DNA from: CAZIRF01 sp964541755
Lineage (GTDB): Bacteria > Spirochaetota > Spirochaetia > Treponematales > Breznakiellaceae
DNA length: 64,000 nucleotides
Direction: 5' to 3'
NCBI GenBank assembly: GCA_964541755.1
Contig: CAZIRF010000010.1
Location: 13,626 to 77,625, forward strand
Of the stretch, positions 17,817-27,261 are shown piece after piece. The number at the start of each line of letters is the position of its first letter. The stretch's first letter is position 1. Below the pieces are notes generated by a model that saw only the letters and a program-made list of their open reading frames with translations, was not told the DNA's origin and ran no database searches. A program made the position numbers and the translations under genes.

Positions 17817-18705
17817 GGCGTGGCTTGAATACCTGCGTCGCATGCGGGGTCTTTCCCCGGCGACCATCCTCTCGTATCGACATGATCTGACGCTCTTTTG
17901 CGAGCACTGCGGGGCCGCTGGTGTCGAACCCGATGCCGCAACACGATCGGATGTGCGCGCCTTTATCGCCTACTTGAGCGATTGCCGTTCATCGGCACGC
18001 AGCATCAACCGGGCCCTCGCCTCCATTCGCGGATACTTTCGCTACCTAGTGCGTTTCGGCCTGCGTGGTGACAATCCGGCAGAGGGCTTGCACAACCTCA
18101 AGACCGACCAACGCGTCCCCAATTTCCTGTGGGAAGGCGATATGGCGCGGCTGGCCGAACGGAGCGGGGAGGGCGGGCTCTGGCCCCTGCGCGATCAAGC
18201 CCTGGTCTTGGCCATTTATTCTTCGGGCTTGCGCGTCTCGGAGGCCATGTCCCTTACCCTTTCGAGGCTCGAGCGCGGCTACAGCGGGGCCCGGGTCGTG
18301 GGAAAGGGAAACCGCGAGCGGGTTGTCTTTTTTTCTGCCGAAGCGAGCGCGGCCATAGCCGCCTGGATACCCGCCCGGGCAAGTCGCATCCCCGCCGAAG
18401 AGGCGCACGAGTATCTTTTCATCAACCAGCGGGGGGCTCCCCTTACGGCGCGGGGCTTTCGCTGGATACTCGACTACTACACCCGCGACTTGGACCTTTC
18501 GATGAGCGTTTCGCCCCACGCTCTGCGGCACAGCTTTGCGACACACCTTGTGAACGCCGGCTGCGATATCCGCCTTGTGCAGGAGATGTTGGGGCATGCC
18601 AGCTTGTCGACGACCCAGCGCTACGCACACATAGACATGGAGCGTCTCAAGACCCTCTATGCCAAAGCCCATCCTCACAGTGGAAGAAGGAAGACACCGT
18701 CATGA
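17800..18705 (+). CDS. Tyrosine recombinase of the XerC/XerD family (second copy)
   Basis: The 301-residue protein has the catalytic Arg in SSGLRVSEAMSL, Lys in VVGKGNRERVV, HALRHSFATHLV, GHASLSTTQRYAHI with the Tyr nucleophile. The start ATG 17800 lies inside the topA end and has GAGGGAG upstream; the longer frame is unlikely. It precedes hslV with a 4-bp overlap. From memory the xer-hslV-hslU order is common (codV-clpQ-clpY in Bacillus), which makes this the CodV/XerC-like copy. Confidence 0.93.
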   Translation: MTANSEAWLEYLRRMRGLSPATILSYRHDLTLFCEHCGAAGVEPDAATRSDVRAFIAYLSDCRSSARSINRALASIRGYFRYLVRFGLRGDNPAEGLHNLKTDQRVPNFLWEGDMARLAERSGEGGLWPLRDQALVLAIYSSGLRVSEAMSLTLSRLERGYSGARVVGKGNRERVVFFSAEASAAIAAWIPARASRIPAEEAHEYLFINQRGAPLTARGFRWILDYYTRDLDLSMSVSPHALRHSFATHLVNAGCDIRLVQEMLGHASLSTTQRYAHIDMERLKTLYAKAHPHSGRRKTPS

Positions 18706-19250
18706 AAATTCGCAGTACTACCGTTTTGGCCGTGCGCCATGGCGGGAAAGTCGCCATGGCCGGAGACGGTCAGGTGACCGCCGGCAATACCGTCATGAAG
18801 AACAACGCCCGCAAGGTGCGGCGCATGTACGACGGCAAGGTCCTCTCTGGCTTTGCCGGCGCCACCGCCGATGCCTTTACCCTTTTCGAGCGCTTCGAGG
18901 CCAAGCTCAAGGAATATTCGGGGGATCTCGCCCGCGCCGCCGTCGAATTGGCCAAGGACTGGCGAACCGACCGCGCCCTGCGGCGCCTCGAAGCGATGCT
19001 CCTGGTCGCCGACAGCGAGCGCACTCTTTTGATCTCCGGTACCGGGGATGTTATCGAGCCGGCCGGCAGTGCCCTGGCGATAGGCTCCGGCGGGAACTAT
19101 GCCTATGCATCCGCCCTGGCCTACCTGGATGCCTGCGAGAACAACGGCCTTGAGATGAGCGCCGCCGACATTGCCCGTAAGAGCCTGTCCATCGCGGGGG
19201 ATATCTGCATTTACACCAACGATCACATAACCCTCGAGGAGATAGGCTGA
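18702..19250 (+). CDS. hslV: ATP-dependent protease peptidase subunit HslV
   Basis: The 182-residue protein matches HslV: STTVLAVRHGGKVAMAGDGQ with the catalytic Thr at residue 6 after a five-residue propeptide, NTVMKNNARKVRRM, and the GSGGNYAYASALAY block. HslV forms a double hexameric peptidase gated by HslU. The ATG at 18702 overlaps the xer stop. The frame continues upstream in the recombinase shadow, but that part has no HslV similarity. Confidence 0.97.
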   Translation: MKIRSTTVLAVRHGGKVAMAGDGQVTAGNTVMKNNARKVRRMYDGKVLSGFAGATADAFTLFERFEAKLKEYSGDLARAAVELAKDWRTDRALRRLEAMLLVADSERTLLISGTGDVIEPAGSALAIGSGGNYAYASALAYLDACENNGLEMSAADIARKSLSIAGDICIYTNDHITLEEIG

Positions 19251-20764
19251 TGGACATCCTCAAACTGGACGATCTTACCCCCAGGCAGATAGTCGAGGAA
19301 CTCGACCGCTACATCGTTGGCCAGAAAAAGGCCAAGCGGGCGGTCGCTGTTGCCCTGCGAAACCGTATCCGCCGCCTGCGTCTGCCCCAAGAGGTTCAGG
19401 ACGATATCACCCCGAAAAACATACTCATGATTGGCCCCACCGGCGTCGGCAAAACCGAAATCGCCCGGCGCCTGGCCAAGTTGTCGAACGCGCCCTTTAT
19501 CAAGGTCGAAGCGACCAAGTATACCGAGGTTGGCTACGTGGGGCGCGACGTCGAATCGATGATTCGCGACCTCATGAGCGCCGGCGTCCAGATGGTCAAA
19601 CAGGCCCTGGAATCGGGGGTGCGCGAGGAGGCCGAGCGCCGCGCCGAAGAGGCCCTGTTGGATTTGCTCCTTCCGGGCAGCAAGCCCAAGAAACCCGCCG
19701 GAACCGCCCTTGGCAGCATCTTCCAGGGCCTGCGTCCCGGCACTCCGGGCGGCGCAGCTCCGGCGGCCGCGGCGGCGGCCGCGGCAGAGGCCTCTTCATC
19801 CGACCCTACCGGACACGCCATAGTCCCGTCGGATACCGCTGAATCTGCTCCAGCCGCCGAAGAGCCCGCGCGGGAGGCAAGCAATGACACCCGCGAGAAG
19901 TTCCGCCAGATGCTCCGTTCGGGGGCGCTGGACGAGCGCAGCGTGGAGGTGAGTGCACCCCCCGGCGGCGGCATGCCGTCTTTCGAGGTATTCGCCGGCT
20001 CATCAATCGAGGACCTTGAGTCGAGCATCTCCGGCCTTGCCGGCATGTTGGGCGGGCGCAACAAGAAGAAACTCGTGAAGGTGCCGCGGGCGCGCGAAAT
20101 CCTCATACAGGAAGAATCCGAAAAGCTTATCGACCGCGAGCGGGTCGCCGACGAGGCGCGCCGCCTCGTGCAGGAGCGTGGCATCGTCTTCCTCGACGAG
20201 ATCGACAAGATTGCCAGCAAGTCCGACCGCAGCGGATCCGGCGAGGTCTCCCGCGAGGGGGTCCAGCGCGACATCCTGCCCATTGTCGAGGGTTCGACCG
20301 TCAACACGAAGTGGGGGCCGGTGGATACCACCCACATCCTCTTTATCGCGGCGGGGGCCTTCAATCTCTCGAAGCCCTCCGATTTGATTCCGGAATTACA
20401 GGGGCGCTTTCCCCTGCGTGTGGAGCTTGAGTCCCTGGGCAAGGAGGATTTCCTTCGCATCCTCACCGAGCCGGAGAACTCCCTCACCCGCCAGTACCAC
20501 GACCTTCTTGCTACCGAAGGGGTGGAAATAAGCTTTGATACCGAAGCGATTGAAGCCTTGGCCGCGATGGCGGCCGAAGTGAATGCCAAGCTCGAGAATA
20601 TCGGGGCGCGCCGCTTGCATACCATCATGGAGACCCTCCTCGAGGAGCTCTCCTTCGAGGCGAGCGATATCGCCCCTGCGAAGGTGCCGATAACGGCCGC
20701 CTATGTGTCGGAGCGTCTGTCCTCCTTGGCTGTGAACCAGGATTTGGGGCGCTACATGCTCTAA
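19250..20764 (+). CDS. hslU: HslU ATPase subunit
   Basis: The 504-residue AAA+ unfoldase has LTPRQIVEELDRYIVGQKKA, Walker A GPTGVGKTE at about residues 62-70, Walker B IVFLDEIDKIAS near 310-322 and the C-terminal sensor 2 region ending LGRYML. It unfolds substrates for HslV. It is about 60 residues longer than the Escherichia coli protein because the I-domain insertion (about residues 140-240) contains a low-complexity Ala-rich stretch with nine alanines in a row. Start and hslV stop overlap (TGATG). Confidence 0.97.
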   Translation: MDILKLDDLTPRQIVEELDRYIVGQKKAKRAVAVALRNRIRRLRLPQEVQDDITPKNILMIGPTGVGKTEIARRLAKLSNAPFIKVEATKYTEVGYVGRDVESMIRDLMSAGVQMVKQALESGVREEAERRAEEALLDLLLPGSKPKKPAGTALGSIFQGLRPGTPGGAAPAAAAAAAAEASSSDPTGHAIVPSDTAESAPAAEEPAREASNDTREKFRQMLRSGALDERSVEVSAPPGGGMPSFEVFAGSSIEDLESSISGLAGMLGGRNKKKLVKVPRAREILIQEESEKLIDRERVADEARRLVQERGIVFLDEIDKIASKSDRSGSGEVSREGVQRDILPIVEGSTVNTKWGPVDTTHILFIAAGAFNLSKPSDLIPELQGRFPLRVELESLGKEDFLRILTEPENSLTRQYHDLLATEGVEISFDTEAIEALAAMAAEVNAKLENIGARRLHTIMETLLEELSFEASDIAPAKVPITAAYVSERLSSLAVNQDLGRYML

Positions 20765-20781
20765 GGTGCGGGGATGAGTGC

Positions 20782-20809
20782 TAAACGCGAGAGGGAAAGT
20801 GGCCGATAA
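20782..20809 (+). promoter_or_regulatory. Sigma-28 (FliA)-type promoter of the flgB operon
   Basis: TAAA at 20782-20785 and a perfect GCCGATAA at 20802-20809 are separated by 16 bp (consensus 15). It lies 26 bp upstream of the flgB start, in the only gap between hslU and the flagellar genes. Flagellar operons of Treponema are known to use sigma-28-like promoters. Confidence 0.7.
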
Positions 20810-20835
20810 GACTGTAAGGAAGAGGTACAAGACTG

Positions 20836-21258
20836 ATGAAGATAGCCAATGATTTTACCAAGACAGTGGATATTCTCCATCGCGCCATGGACGCGAGCAC
20901 CGTACGGCGGGAGGTCATAGCCAACAACATGGCTAATGCCGTCGTACCCAATTACAAGCGGACGGTCGTCAACTTCGAGAGCCAGCTCAAGAAGGCCCTC
21001 GACAGTGAAAAGACCCGTCCTGCGCTGTCCCTGGCCCTCACCAACGAGAAGCACATACCCAATTGGCGCGCGATGGACTATCAGAAGGTCGAACCCCGTC
21101 GGGTTCTTGACTATGTGACGACGGCAAAGGCCAACGGAAACAACGTCGACATCGAGGAAGAATCGATGCTCTCCATGCAGAACCAGCTCATGTATATCCT
21201 GCTGGCCCAGGCCCAGACCTTCCAGTTCGGGCAGCTCAACCTCGTGCTCCGCTCGTAG
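20836..21258 (+). CDS. flgB: Flagellar proximal rod protein FlgB
   Basis: The 140-residue protein has the rod signature near the N-terminus, VRREVIANNMANAVVPNYKR, and a C-terminal helix ending FQFGQLNLVLRS. FlgB is one of the proximal rod proteins that connect MS ring and distal rod in the periplasmic flagellum. It is the first gene of an eight-gene operon, behind a sigma-28-type promoter. Confidence 0.95.
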   Translation: MKIANDFTKTVDILHRAMDASTVRREVIANNMANAVVPNYKRTVVNFESQLKKALDSEKTRPALSLALTNEKHIPNWRAMDYQKVEPRRVLDYVTTAKANGNNVDIEEESMLSMQNQLMYILLAQAQTFQFGQLNLVLRS

Positions 21259-21286
21259 CCGACACGCGCAATAAAGGAGATTTGAT

Positions 21287-21745
21287 ATGGGACTGTTCAG
21301 TTCGATCAACATAGCTGCCACCGGTTTGACGGCCGAACGCCTGCGTTCCGACGTTATTGCCGACAACCTTGCAAACGCCAGCACGACCCGCACTTCAGAA
21401 GGCGGTCCCTTCCGCCGCAGCCGGGTCATCATGCGCCCCAGAGCCGAGCAGCCCTTTTGGCGCAGTCCCTTTCTGCCGCAGTCGATGGACGGCGGTATCG
21501 CCAAGGGAGTAACGGTTGTGGGGGTGGAAAAAGACAATACGCCGCCGCGGCTGGTTTACAATCCCACCCATCTGGATGCCATCAAGACCGGCGAAAAAGC
21601 CGGCTATGTCGAAATGCCCAATGTCAACACCGTCACCGAGATGGTCGACCTCATCGCGGCCAATCGCGCCTACGAGGCCAACTCGGCGATCATCAACGGT
21701 TCGAAGAGCATGTTCCTCAAAGCGCTCGAGATTGGCGGGAGGTAA
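21287..21745 (+). CDS. flgC: Flagellar proximal rod protein FlgC
   Basis: The 152-residue protein has SSINIAATGLTAERLRSDVI followed by ADNLANASTTRT, and the C-terminal MVDLIAANRAYEANSAIING rod/hook helix. AAAGGAGA lies before the ATG at good spacing. It is exported by the flagellar type III apparatus to build the proximal rod next to FlgB. Confidence 0.96.
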   Translation: MGLFSSINIAATGLTAERLRSDVIADNLANASTTRTSEGGPFRRSRVIMRPRAEQPFWRSPFLPQSMDGGIAKGVTVVGVEKDNTPPRLVYNPTHLDAIKTGEKAGYVEMPNVNTVTEMVDLIAANRAYEANSAIINGSKSMFLKALEIGGR

Positions 21746-21751
21746 TAGTAT

Positions 21752-22129
21752 ATGAACATTTTCAAACCGGAACTGGTAACGGGTGACAAGGTCCCCATGA
21801 CGATTACGAATGCGCGCCACCTCCTGCGTACCGACAACCCCTTCAAAGTATCCGGGGAAGCCCTGCAGGATATGGGAGACAAGACCGGCGCGAACAATGT
21901 GACTCGCGCGGGCAGTTTTCAAGACAGCATGCTCAAAGCATTGGACGCTGTCAGCGGCCAGCAGCAGGAGAGCTCGCAGCTCATGCAGGACATGATCACC
22001 GATCCGGATTCGGTGGACGCACACGATGTTACCACGGCGATGGCGAAGGCAAACCTCTCGCTCAATATCAGCCGGGTTGTCCTCGACCGTATCGTCAAGG
22101 GGTGGAAAGAGCTTGTCAATATGCGTTGA
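21752..22129 (+). CDS. fliE: Flagellar hook-basal body protein FliE
   Basis: The 125-residue protein has the FliE core SFQDSMLKALDAVSGQQQES and the C-terminal HDVTTAMAKANLSLNISRVV helix. FliE forms the junction between MS ring and rod. Its start is 6 bp after flgC, in operon with it. A gap of 54 bp separates it from fliF. Confidence 0.93.
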   Translation: MNIFKPELVTGDKVPMTITNARHLLRTDNPFKVSGEALQDMGDKTGANNVTRAGSFQDSMLKALDAVSGQQQESSQLMQDMITDPDSVDAHDVTTAMAKANLSLNISRVVLDRIVKGWKELVNMR

Positions 22130-22183
22130 CCGGTTCACAATGGATAGCCGTAGAGTACGGGCTGTTCTTCTGGGGAGGGGAAC

Positions 22184-23890
22184 ATGAATGAGTGGATTAA
22201 AAGTCAGATAGAGAAACTCAAGGCACTCTGGGCCAAGTGGACACTTGTCCAAAAGCTCATACTGGGCGCGGTCATTATTGCCGTTATTGCGGGAATTGTT
22301 TCGCTTTTCGCCGTCTCTGCAACACCCTCCATGGTACCGCTTATCGATGTTCCGGTACGCGATGAAGAGCAGCGCGATCGCATTGTCACCCGTATAAACG
22401 AGGAGGGGGTTCGCTCTACTGTAAATGCAGCCGGGGTCATTATGGTCGATGACGACAAGACCGCGCGCCGCATGCGCAGCATCCTCATCCGCGAGGACCT
22501 CATCCCCCGTGGCACTTCCCCCTGGGCTATTTTTGATCGCGAGAGCTGGACCATCACCGACTTCGAACGCAATGTCAACTTGCAGCGTTCGATAACGGCC
22601 ATGGTCCGCGAACACATTGAGGCCCTCGACGAGGTTGATCGAGCCAATGTCACCCTTGTCATGCCGGAAAAAGAACTCTTCACAAGCGACCAGAACCCGG
22701 TAAGCGCGAGCGTTATCATTACCCCGCGCCCGGGCAGCGATATTACCGGCGACCGGAAAAAAATTGAAGGCATACAGAAGATACTCAAGTTCGCCGTCGA
22801 GGGACTTTTGGACGAGAACATCGTCATCACCGATTCAAACGGACTCGTCCTTAACGACTTCGAGGGCATGGCCGATCACGACCGGCTCGAACTCACCAAG
22901 AAACAGCAAAAGCTGGTCGCGGCCGAAGAGGCCCGCATCCGCGCCCTCGTTCTCAAGGCCCTCCAGACGACCTACACCGACGATCGCGTGCGCGACCTCA
23001 ATATCAAGATCGACATGGACATGTCGAAGAAAGCGGTTCAGACCGAGGAATTCTTCCCCATCACCATTCGGCCGGACAATCCGGCGACCCCCTACGACGA
23101 TTCGGAAGTCGCCGAATCCATCACCCGCTCCTCTTCGACCTCGAGCACCAAGTGGGAGGGAACCGGTTTCAACCCCGAAGGCCCCAGCGGTGTGGAGGGA
23201 CAGACTCCGCCTGCCTTCAAGGACATGTCGAACCTCTTCGGCAAGGTCGAACAGGAGACCCAGACACAAAACGAGGAGATCAACCGGCGCCAGATACAGG
23301 AGGAGAAGAGCCCCTCCATCGATCGGGTAACCGTGTCGGTCAATATCGACGGGCGCTGGAAGTGGAAGTACGATGAGGCCGGCAAGCCCCTGTTCAATGT
23401 GGACGGTTCGATACAGCGCGAGTACATCCCTGTTCCATCCAACGAGCTCAAGGACGTCGAGGCCCTCATACAGGATGCTATCGGCTTCAACCAGAACCGC
23501 GGGGACTCGGTGACGGTACGCAACGTCCAGTTTGACCGCACGCTCCAGTTCCACGACGAGGATGCCGAGTACGCCCGGCGCCAGCAGATTCAGCTTACCA
23601 TTCTCATCGCCTTTAGCGCTCTTGCGGTGTTGTTGATTTCATTTATCGTTTTCCGTCTCGTTACCCGCGAGATGGAGCGTCGGCGACGGCTGCGCGAGGA
23701 AGAGCTTTCGCGCCAGCATCAAATGATGCGCGAGAGTGCATTGCGTCAGGCAGAAGAGGAGGGGGTGGAAGTCTCGATGTCGGTCGAAGAGCGAAAGCGG
23801 ATGGAACTGCAGGAGCACGCCATCAACATGGCGAAGGAACACCCCGAAGACGTCGCCCAGCTCATCCGCACCTGGCTTCTGGAGGAATAG
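22184..23890 (+). CDS. fliF: Flagellar MS-ring protein FliF
   Basis: The 568-residue protein has two membrane helices, at about residues 25-48 and near 455-478, with ring-building motifs between them: the VPVRDEEQRDRIVTRINEEG region and FERNVNLQRSITAMVREHIE. The C-terminal tail ends in NMAKEHPEDVAQLIRTWLLEE, which binds FliG. It forms the MS ring in the inner membrane. A strong GGGGAGGGG ribosome site precedes the ATG. Confidence 0.97.
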   Translation: MNEWIKSQIEKLKALWAKWTLVQKLILGAVIIAVIAGIVSLFAVSATPSMVPLIDVPVRDEEQRDRIVTRINEEGVRSTVNAAGVIMVDDDKTARRMRSILIREDLIPRGTSPWAIFDRESWTITDFERNVNLQRSITAMVREHIEALDEVDRANVTLVMPEKELFTSDQNPVSASVIITPRPGSDITGDRKKIEGIQKILKFAVEGLLDENIVITDSNGLVLNDFEGMADHDRLELTKKQQKLVAAEEARIRALVLKALQTTYTDDRVRDLNIKIDMDMSKKAVQTEEFFPITIRPDNPATPYDDSEVAESITRSSSTSSTKWEGTGFNPEGPSGVEGQTPPAFKDMSNLFGKVEQETQTQNEEINRRQIQEEKSPSIDRVTVSVNIDGRWKWKYDEAGKPLFNVDGSIQREYIPVPSNELKDVEALIQDAIGFNQNRGDSVTVRNVQFDRTLQFHDEDAEYARRQQIQLTILIAFSALAVLLISFIVFRLVTREMERRRRLREEELSRQHQMMRESALRQAEEEGVEVSMSVEERKRMELQEHAINMAKEHPEDVAQLIRTWLLEE

Positions 23891-23893
23891 ACC

Positions 23894-24952
23894 ATGGCAA
23901 AGACAAGTGCCGCGCAGGCAGCAGGCGAATCCTCGAAAAAAAAGAAGGGGATCAAGGACCTCAACGGGCGCCAGAAGGCGGCTGTATTTCTTGTTACCTT
24001 GGGGTCCGAGATTTCTGCAGAGATTTTCAAGCACCTGCGTGAAGATGAAATCGAAACCCTTACCTTCGAGATTGCCCGCCTCGAGACCATTGATTCGGAG
24101 CAGAAAGACGCCATCCTGATGGAGTTCCAGGAACTCATGATGGCCAGCGACTTTATCTCGACCGGCGGTATCGATTACGCCCGTGAGCTCCTGGAAAAAT
24201 CCTTGGGTTCGCAGAAGGCCATCGACATCATCAACCGTCTTACTTCGAGCCTTCAGGTGCGCCCCTTCGACTTTATTCGCCGCACCGATCCTGCGCACCT
24301 CTTGAACTTTATTCAGCAGGAGCACCCCCAGACCATCGCTCTCATTCTGGCCTACCTCGAGCCGAACAAGGCTTCGGTTATATTGCAGAGTCTCCCGCAC
24401 GAAATACAGAGCGATGTCGCTCGCCGTATTGCCACCATGGACCGAACCTCGCCGGAAGTCCTCCGCGAGGTTGAACGGGTTCTTGAAAAGAAACTCTCGA
24501 CCCTTTCGAGCGAAGACTATACAGCGGCCGGTGGGGTCCCCAGCATCGTCGAGATTCTCAACCTCGTCGATCGTTCTTCGGAGAAGATGATTATCGAGGC
24601 CCTTGAGGATGAGGACCCCGAGCTGGCAGAAGAGATCAAGAAGCGCATGTTCGTCTTCGAAGATATCGTTCTCCTCGACGACCGTGCCATTCAGAAGGTT
24701 CTGCGCGAAGTCGACCAGCAGGAGCTTGCAAAGGCCCTCAAGGCGGTCGATACCGAGGTTCAGGACAAGATATTCCGCAATATGTCCAAGCGTGCCGCCG
24801 GCATGCTCAAAGAGGATATGGAGTTCATGGGGCTTATCAGGCTCAAGGATGTTGAAGAGGCCCAGCAGAAGATTGTGTCGATAATCAGACACCTCGAGGA
24901 CACCGGCGAGATTGTTATCGCCCGGTCCGGCGAGGACGAGTTGGTGGTGTAG
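23894..24952 (+). CDS. fliG: Flagellar motor switch protein FliG
   Basis: The 352-residue protein has the FliF-binding N-domain (GRQKAAVFLVTLGSEISAEI), the middle-domain EHPQTIALILAYLEP motif (EHPQ), and the charged C-terminal torque helix beginning DIVLLDDRAIQKVLREVD. FliG transmits ion flow to rotation. It carries a Lys-rich extension of about 20 residues at the N-terminus, ahead of the usual start. Spirochaetes often have two FliG paralogues; this one, in the fliF operon and full length, is probably the essential copy. Confidence 0.97.
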   Translation: MAKTSAAQAAGESSKKKKGIKDLNGRQKAAVFLVTLGSEISAEIFKHLREDEIETLTFEIARLETIDSEQKDAILMEFQELMMASDFISTGGIDYARELLEKSLGSQKAIDIINRLTSSLQVRPFDFIRRTDPAHLLNFIQQEHPQTIALILAYLEPNKASVILQSLPHEIQSDVARRIATMDRTSPEVLREVERVLEKKLSTLSSEDYTAAGGVPSIVEILNLVDRSSEKMIIEALEDEDPELAEEIKKRMFVFEDIVLLDDRAIQKVLREVDQQELAKALKAVDTEVQDKIFRNMSKRAAGMLKEDMEFMGLIRLKDVEEAQQKIVSIIRHLEDTGEIVIARSGEDELVV

Positions 24953-24955
24953 TCC

Positions 24956-25903
24956 ATGGCAAAAGCGTTATTCCGAGCCGGTGAAATACAGTTGAGCAAT
25001 AACAAGGTCGTCCTTGAGTCTCCTCAAGGCTTTCTTCCCCTGCATGCGACCGAAGTCCTCGAGACAGAGGAAGAAGATCTCGTTGAAGAATACGAGGGGC
25101 CAACCGCCGATGACCTGCGTCGCGAGGCCGAGGCCTTTGCCCGTGAATGGGAAAAGCAAAAAGAGGCCATGATAGCTGCGGCCAAGGCCGAGGCCGAGGA
25201 GATTCTCAAGAATGCAGAGGCCGCCGCTTTTCAGGAAGTAAAGCGCAAGAGCGATCAGGCCCAGCGGGATAGGCGTGTCGCCGAAGATGAAGCGGCAGAA
25301 ATTGTCGCCAAGGCCCGTGAGGAGGCCGCTGCCATCGAGAGTGACGCACGGACGGCCCTGTCGGATGAGATAGAAACTGCCCGCAAAGAGGGGTACGCCC
25401 AGGGGCGCGAAGAGGGGTACAATACCGGAAAGGCCGAGGTCGATCGTCTGGTTGAGCGTTTGCACACGGTATTGGAACGCGCGCAACTCAAGCGTGAAGA
25501 AATTCTTGCAGAAACCGAGCAGCAGATCGTGGATCTCGTTCTCTTGATCGCCCGGAAGGTCATCAAGGTGATGAGCGAGAACCAGCGGACGGTTGTCATT
25601 TCAAACGTTGTACAGGCCCTTCGTAAAGTAAAGGGGCGTGGCGATATCACTATCCGCGTCAATGTCGACGATTTGAAACTCACCTCCGAACATACCAAGG
25701 ACTTCATACGCCTTATTGAAGGGGTCAAAAACGTGACGGTCGTTGAGGATTCCTCGGTCGATCGCGGTGGGTGTATTATCGAGACCGACTTTGGCGAGAT
25801 CGATGCCCGTATTTCGAGTCAACTTACCGAACTCGAGCAGAAGATACTCGAGATATCCCCGGTTAAGACGCGGGCACGCACCATGCCTGTCGACGAGCGT
25901 TAG
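24956..25903 (+). CDS. fliH: Flagellar export ATPase regulator FliH
   Basis: The 315-residue protein starts MAKALFRAGEIQLSNNKVVL, followed by a long charged helix with a run of Ala/Glu-rich coiled coil (residues about 50-160) and a C-terminal FliH domain with IVDLVLLIARKVIKVMSENQ and DRGGCIIETDFGEIDAR. FliH binds FliI at the export gate and controls its ATPase. The gene lies 3 bp after fliG and 2 bp before fliI. Confidence 0.93.
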   Translation: MAKALFRAGEIQLSNNKVVLESPQGFLPLHATEVLETEEEDLVEEYEGPTADDLRREAEAFAREWEKQKEAMIAAAKAEAEEILKNAEAAAFQEVKRKSDQAQRDRRVAEDEAAEIVAKAREEAAAIESDARTALSDEIETARKEGYAQGREEGYNTGKAEVDRLVERLHTVLERAQLKREEILAETEQQIVDLVLLIARKVIKVMSENQRTVVISNVVQALRKVKGRGDITIRVNVDDLKLTSEHTKDFIRLIEGVKNVTVVEDSSVDRGGCIIETDFGEIDARISSQLTELEQKILEISPVKTRARTMPVDER

Positions 25904-25905
25904 CC

Positions 25906-27255
25906 ATGGCGACGGTCCTCGAGAAGTACCTTGAGCAGGCAGAGGCCACCGATCCCATAAAGTGCGTCGGACACGTCAATCGGGTACAGGGGCTTTTGCT
26001 CGAGAGCTTGGGCCCGCAGGCCATTATTGGTGAAATTTGTCGGATTGATGCCCCAAAGGGCAATGGGGTCATACGGGCCGAAGTCGTTGGTCTGCGTGGT
26101 GATATCGTACAGCTTATGGCCGTTGATGATACGGCCGGCATTGAGGCCGGCGCTCGTGTTGTTGCTACCGGCGAGCGCCTTATGGTACCGGTGTCCGACA
26201 AGCTTCTGGGAAGAACCCTCGATGCCATGGGAAAACCCTTGGACGGCAAGGGCGACATAGAGTCATCAGTCTTTTATCCGGCCATGGCCGATCCCCCCGA
26301 TCCCCTCAAGCGACGTCGTATTCGTGAGCGCATTACTACCGGGGTTCGGGCCATCGATGCCATGCTCTCTGTGGGTAAGGGCCAGCGTATGGGCATCTTC
26401 GCCGGTTCCGGCGTGGGGAAGTCAACCCTTCTTGGGATGATTGCGCGCAATACGAGTGCGCAGGTAAATGTTGTCGCCCTTATTGGAGAGCGTGGCCGGG
26501 AGGTTAATGATTTTATCGAGAATGATTTGGGGCCCGAAGGGCTTGCCCGATCGGTAATTATTGTCTCCCCTTCGAGTGCGCCCCCTCTCGCCCGGCTTCG
26601 GGCCGCCTATGTTGCGACCGCCGTTGCAGAGTATTTCCGCGACCAGGGGCTGGATGTCATGCTTCTCTTTGACTCCGTAACCCGTTTTGCCCGTGCCCAA
26701 CGCGAGATTGGGCTCGCAACCGGCGAACCCCCCGCGACGCGGGGGTATCCGCCCAGTGTATTCGATTCGATGCCGCGCATACTCGAGCGCTGTGGTACCT
26801 CCGATCGGGGTACCATTACCGGTTTTTATACGGTTCTCGTTGACGGTGATGATATGGACGAGCCCATTGCCGATACCGTTCGCGGTATACTCGATGGTCA
26901 CATGGTCCTCTCACGGAGCCTGGCCCAGCGAGCTCATTATCCGGCCATAGATATTCTCCAGAGCATCTCCCGTCTCTTCCCCGTCGTCTGTGGCCCGGTT
27001 ACCCGCAAGGTCGTCTCCCGTATTCGACGCCTTATGGCCGCATGGGAAGAGGCCCACGAGCTTATTGAGGTGGGGGCCTATCACGCCGGGTCCAACCCCG
27101 AGGTCGACGAGGCTATTGCCCTGCGGCCAAAGATTGAAGAGTTTCTTATACAGGACATGGACGATCCCACGCCCATGGGTGAAACCCTGGATGCATTGGC
27201 CGCACTCGCGGGCATGGAAATTCCGCAGGAAGAGTACAGCTGGTATGGAAGGTAA
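25906..27255 (+). CDS. fliI: Flagellum-specific ATP synthase FliI
   Basis: The 449-residue F1-like ATPase has Walker A GIFAGSGVGKSTLLG at about residues 164-178, ALIGERGREVNDFIE, MLLFDSVTRFARAQREIGLA and the PATRGYPPSVF segment diagnostic for type III export ATPases. It energises export of rod and hook subunits. It follows fliH closely and precedes fliJ by 6 bp. Confidence 0.97.
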   Translation: MATVLEKYLEQAEATDPIKCVGHVNRVQGLLLESLGPQAIIGEICRIDAPKGNGVIRAEVVGLRGDIVQLMAVDDTAGIEAGARVVATGERLMVPVSDKLLGRTLDAMGKPLDGKGDIESSVFYPAMADPPDPLKRRRIRERITTGVRAIDAMLSVGKGQRMGIFAGSGVGKSTLLGMIARNTSAQVNVVALIGERGREVNDFIENDLGPEGLARSVIIVSPSSAPPLARLRAAYVATAVAEYFRDQGLDVMLLFDSVTRFARAQREIGLATGEPPATRGYPPSVFDSMPRILERCGTSDRGTITGFYTVLVDGDDMDEPIADTVRGILDGHMVLSRSLAQRAHYPAIDILQSISRLFPVVCGPVTRKVVSRIRRLMAAWEEAHELIEVGAYHAGSNPEVDEAIALRPKIEEFLIQDMDDPTPMGETLDALAALAGMEIPQEEYSWYGR

Positions 27256-27261
27256 TATCTC

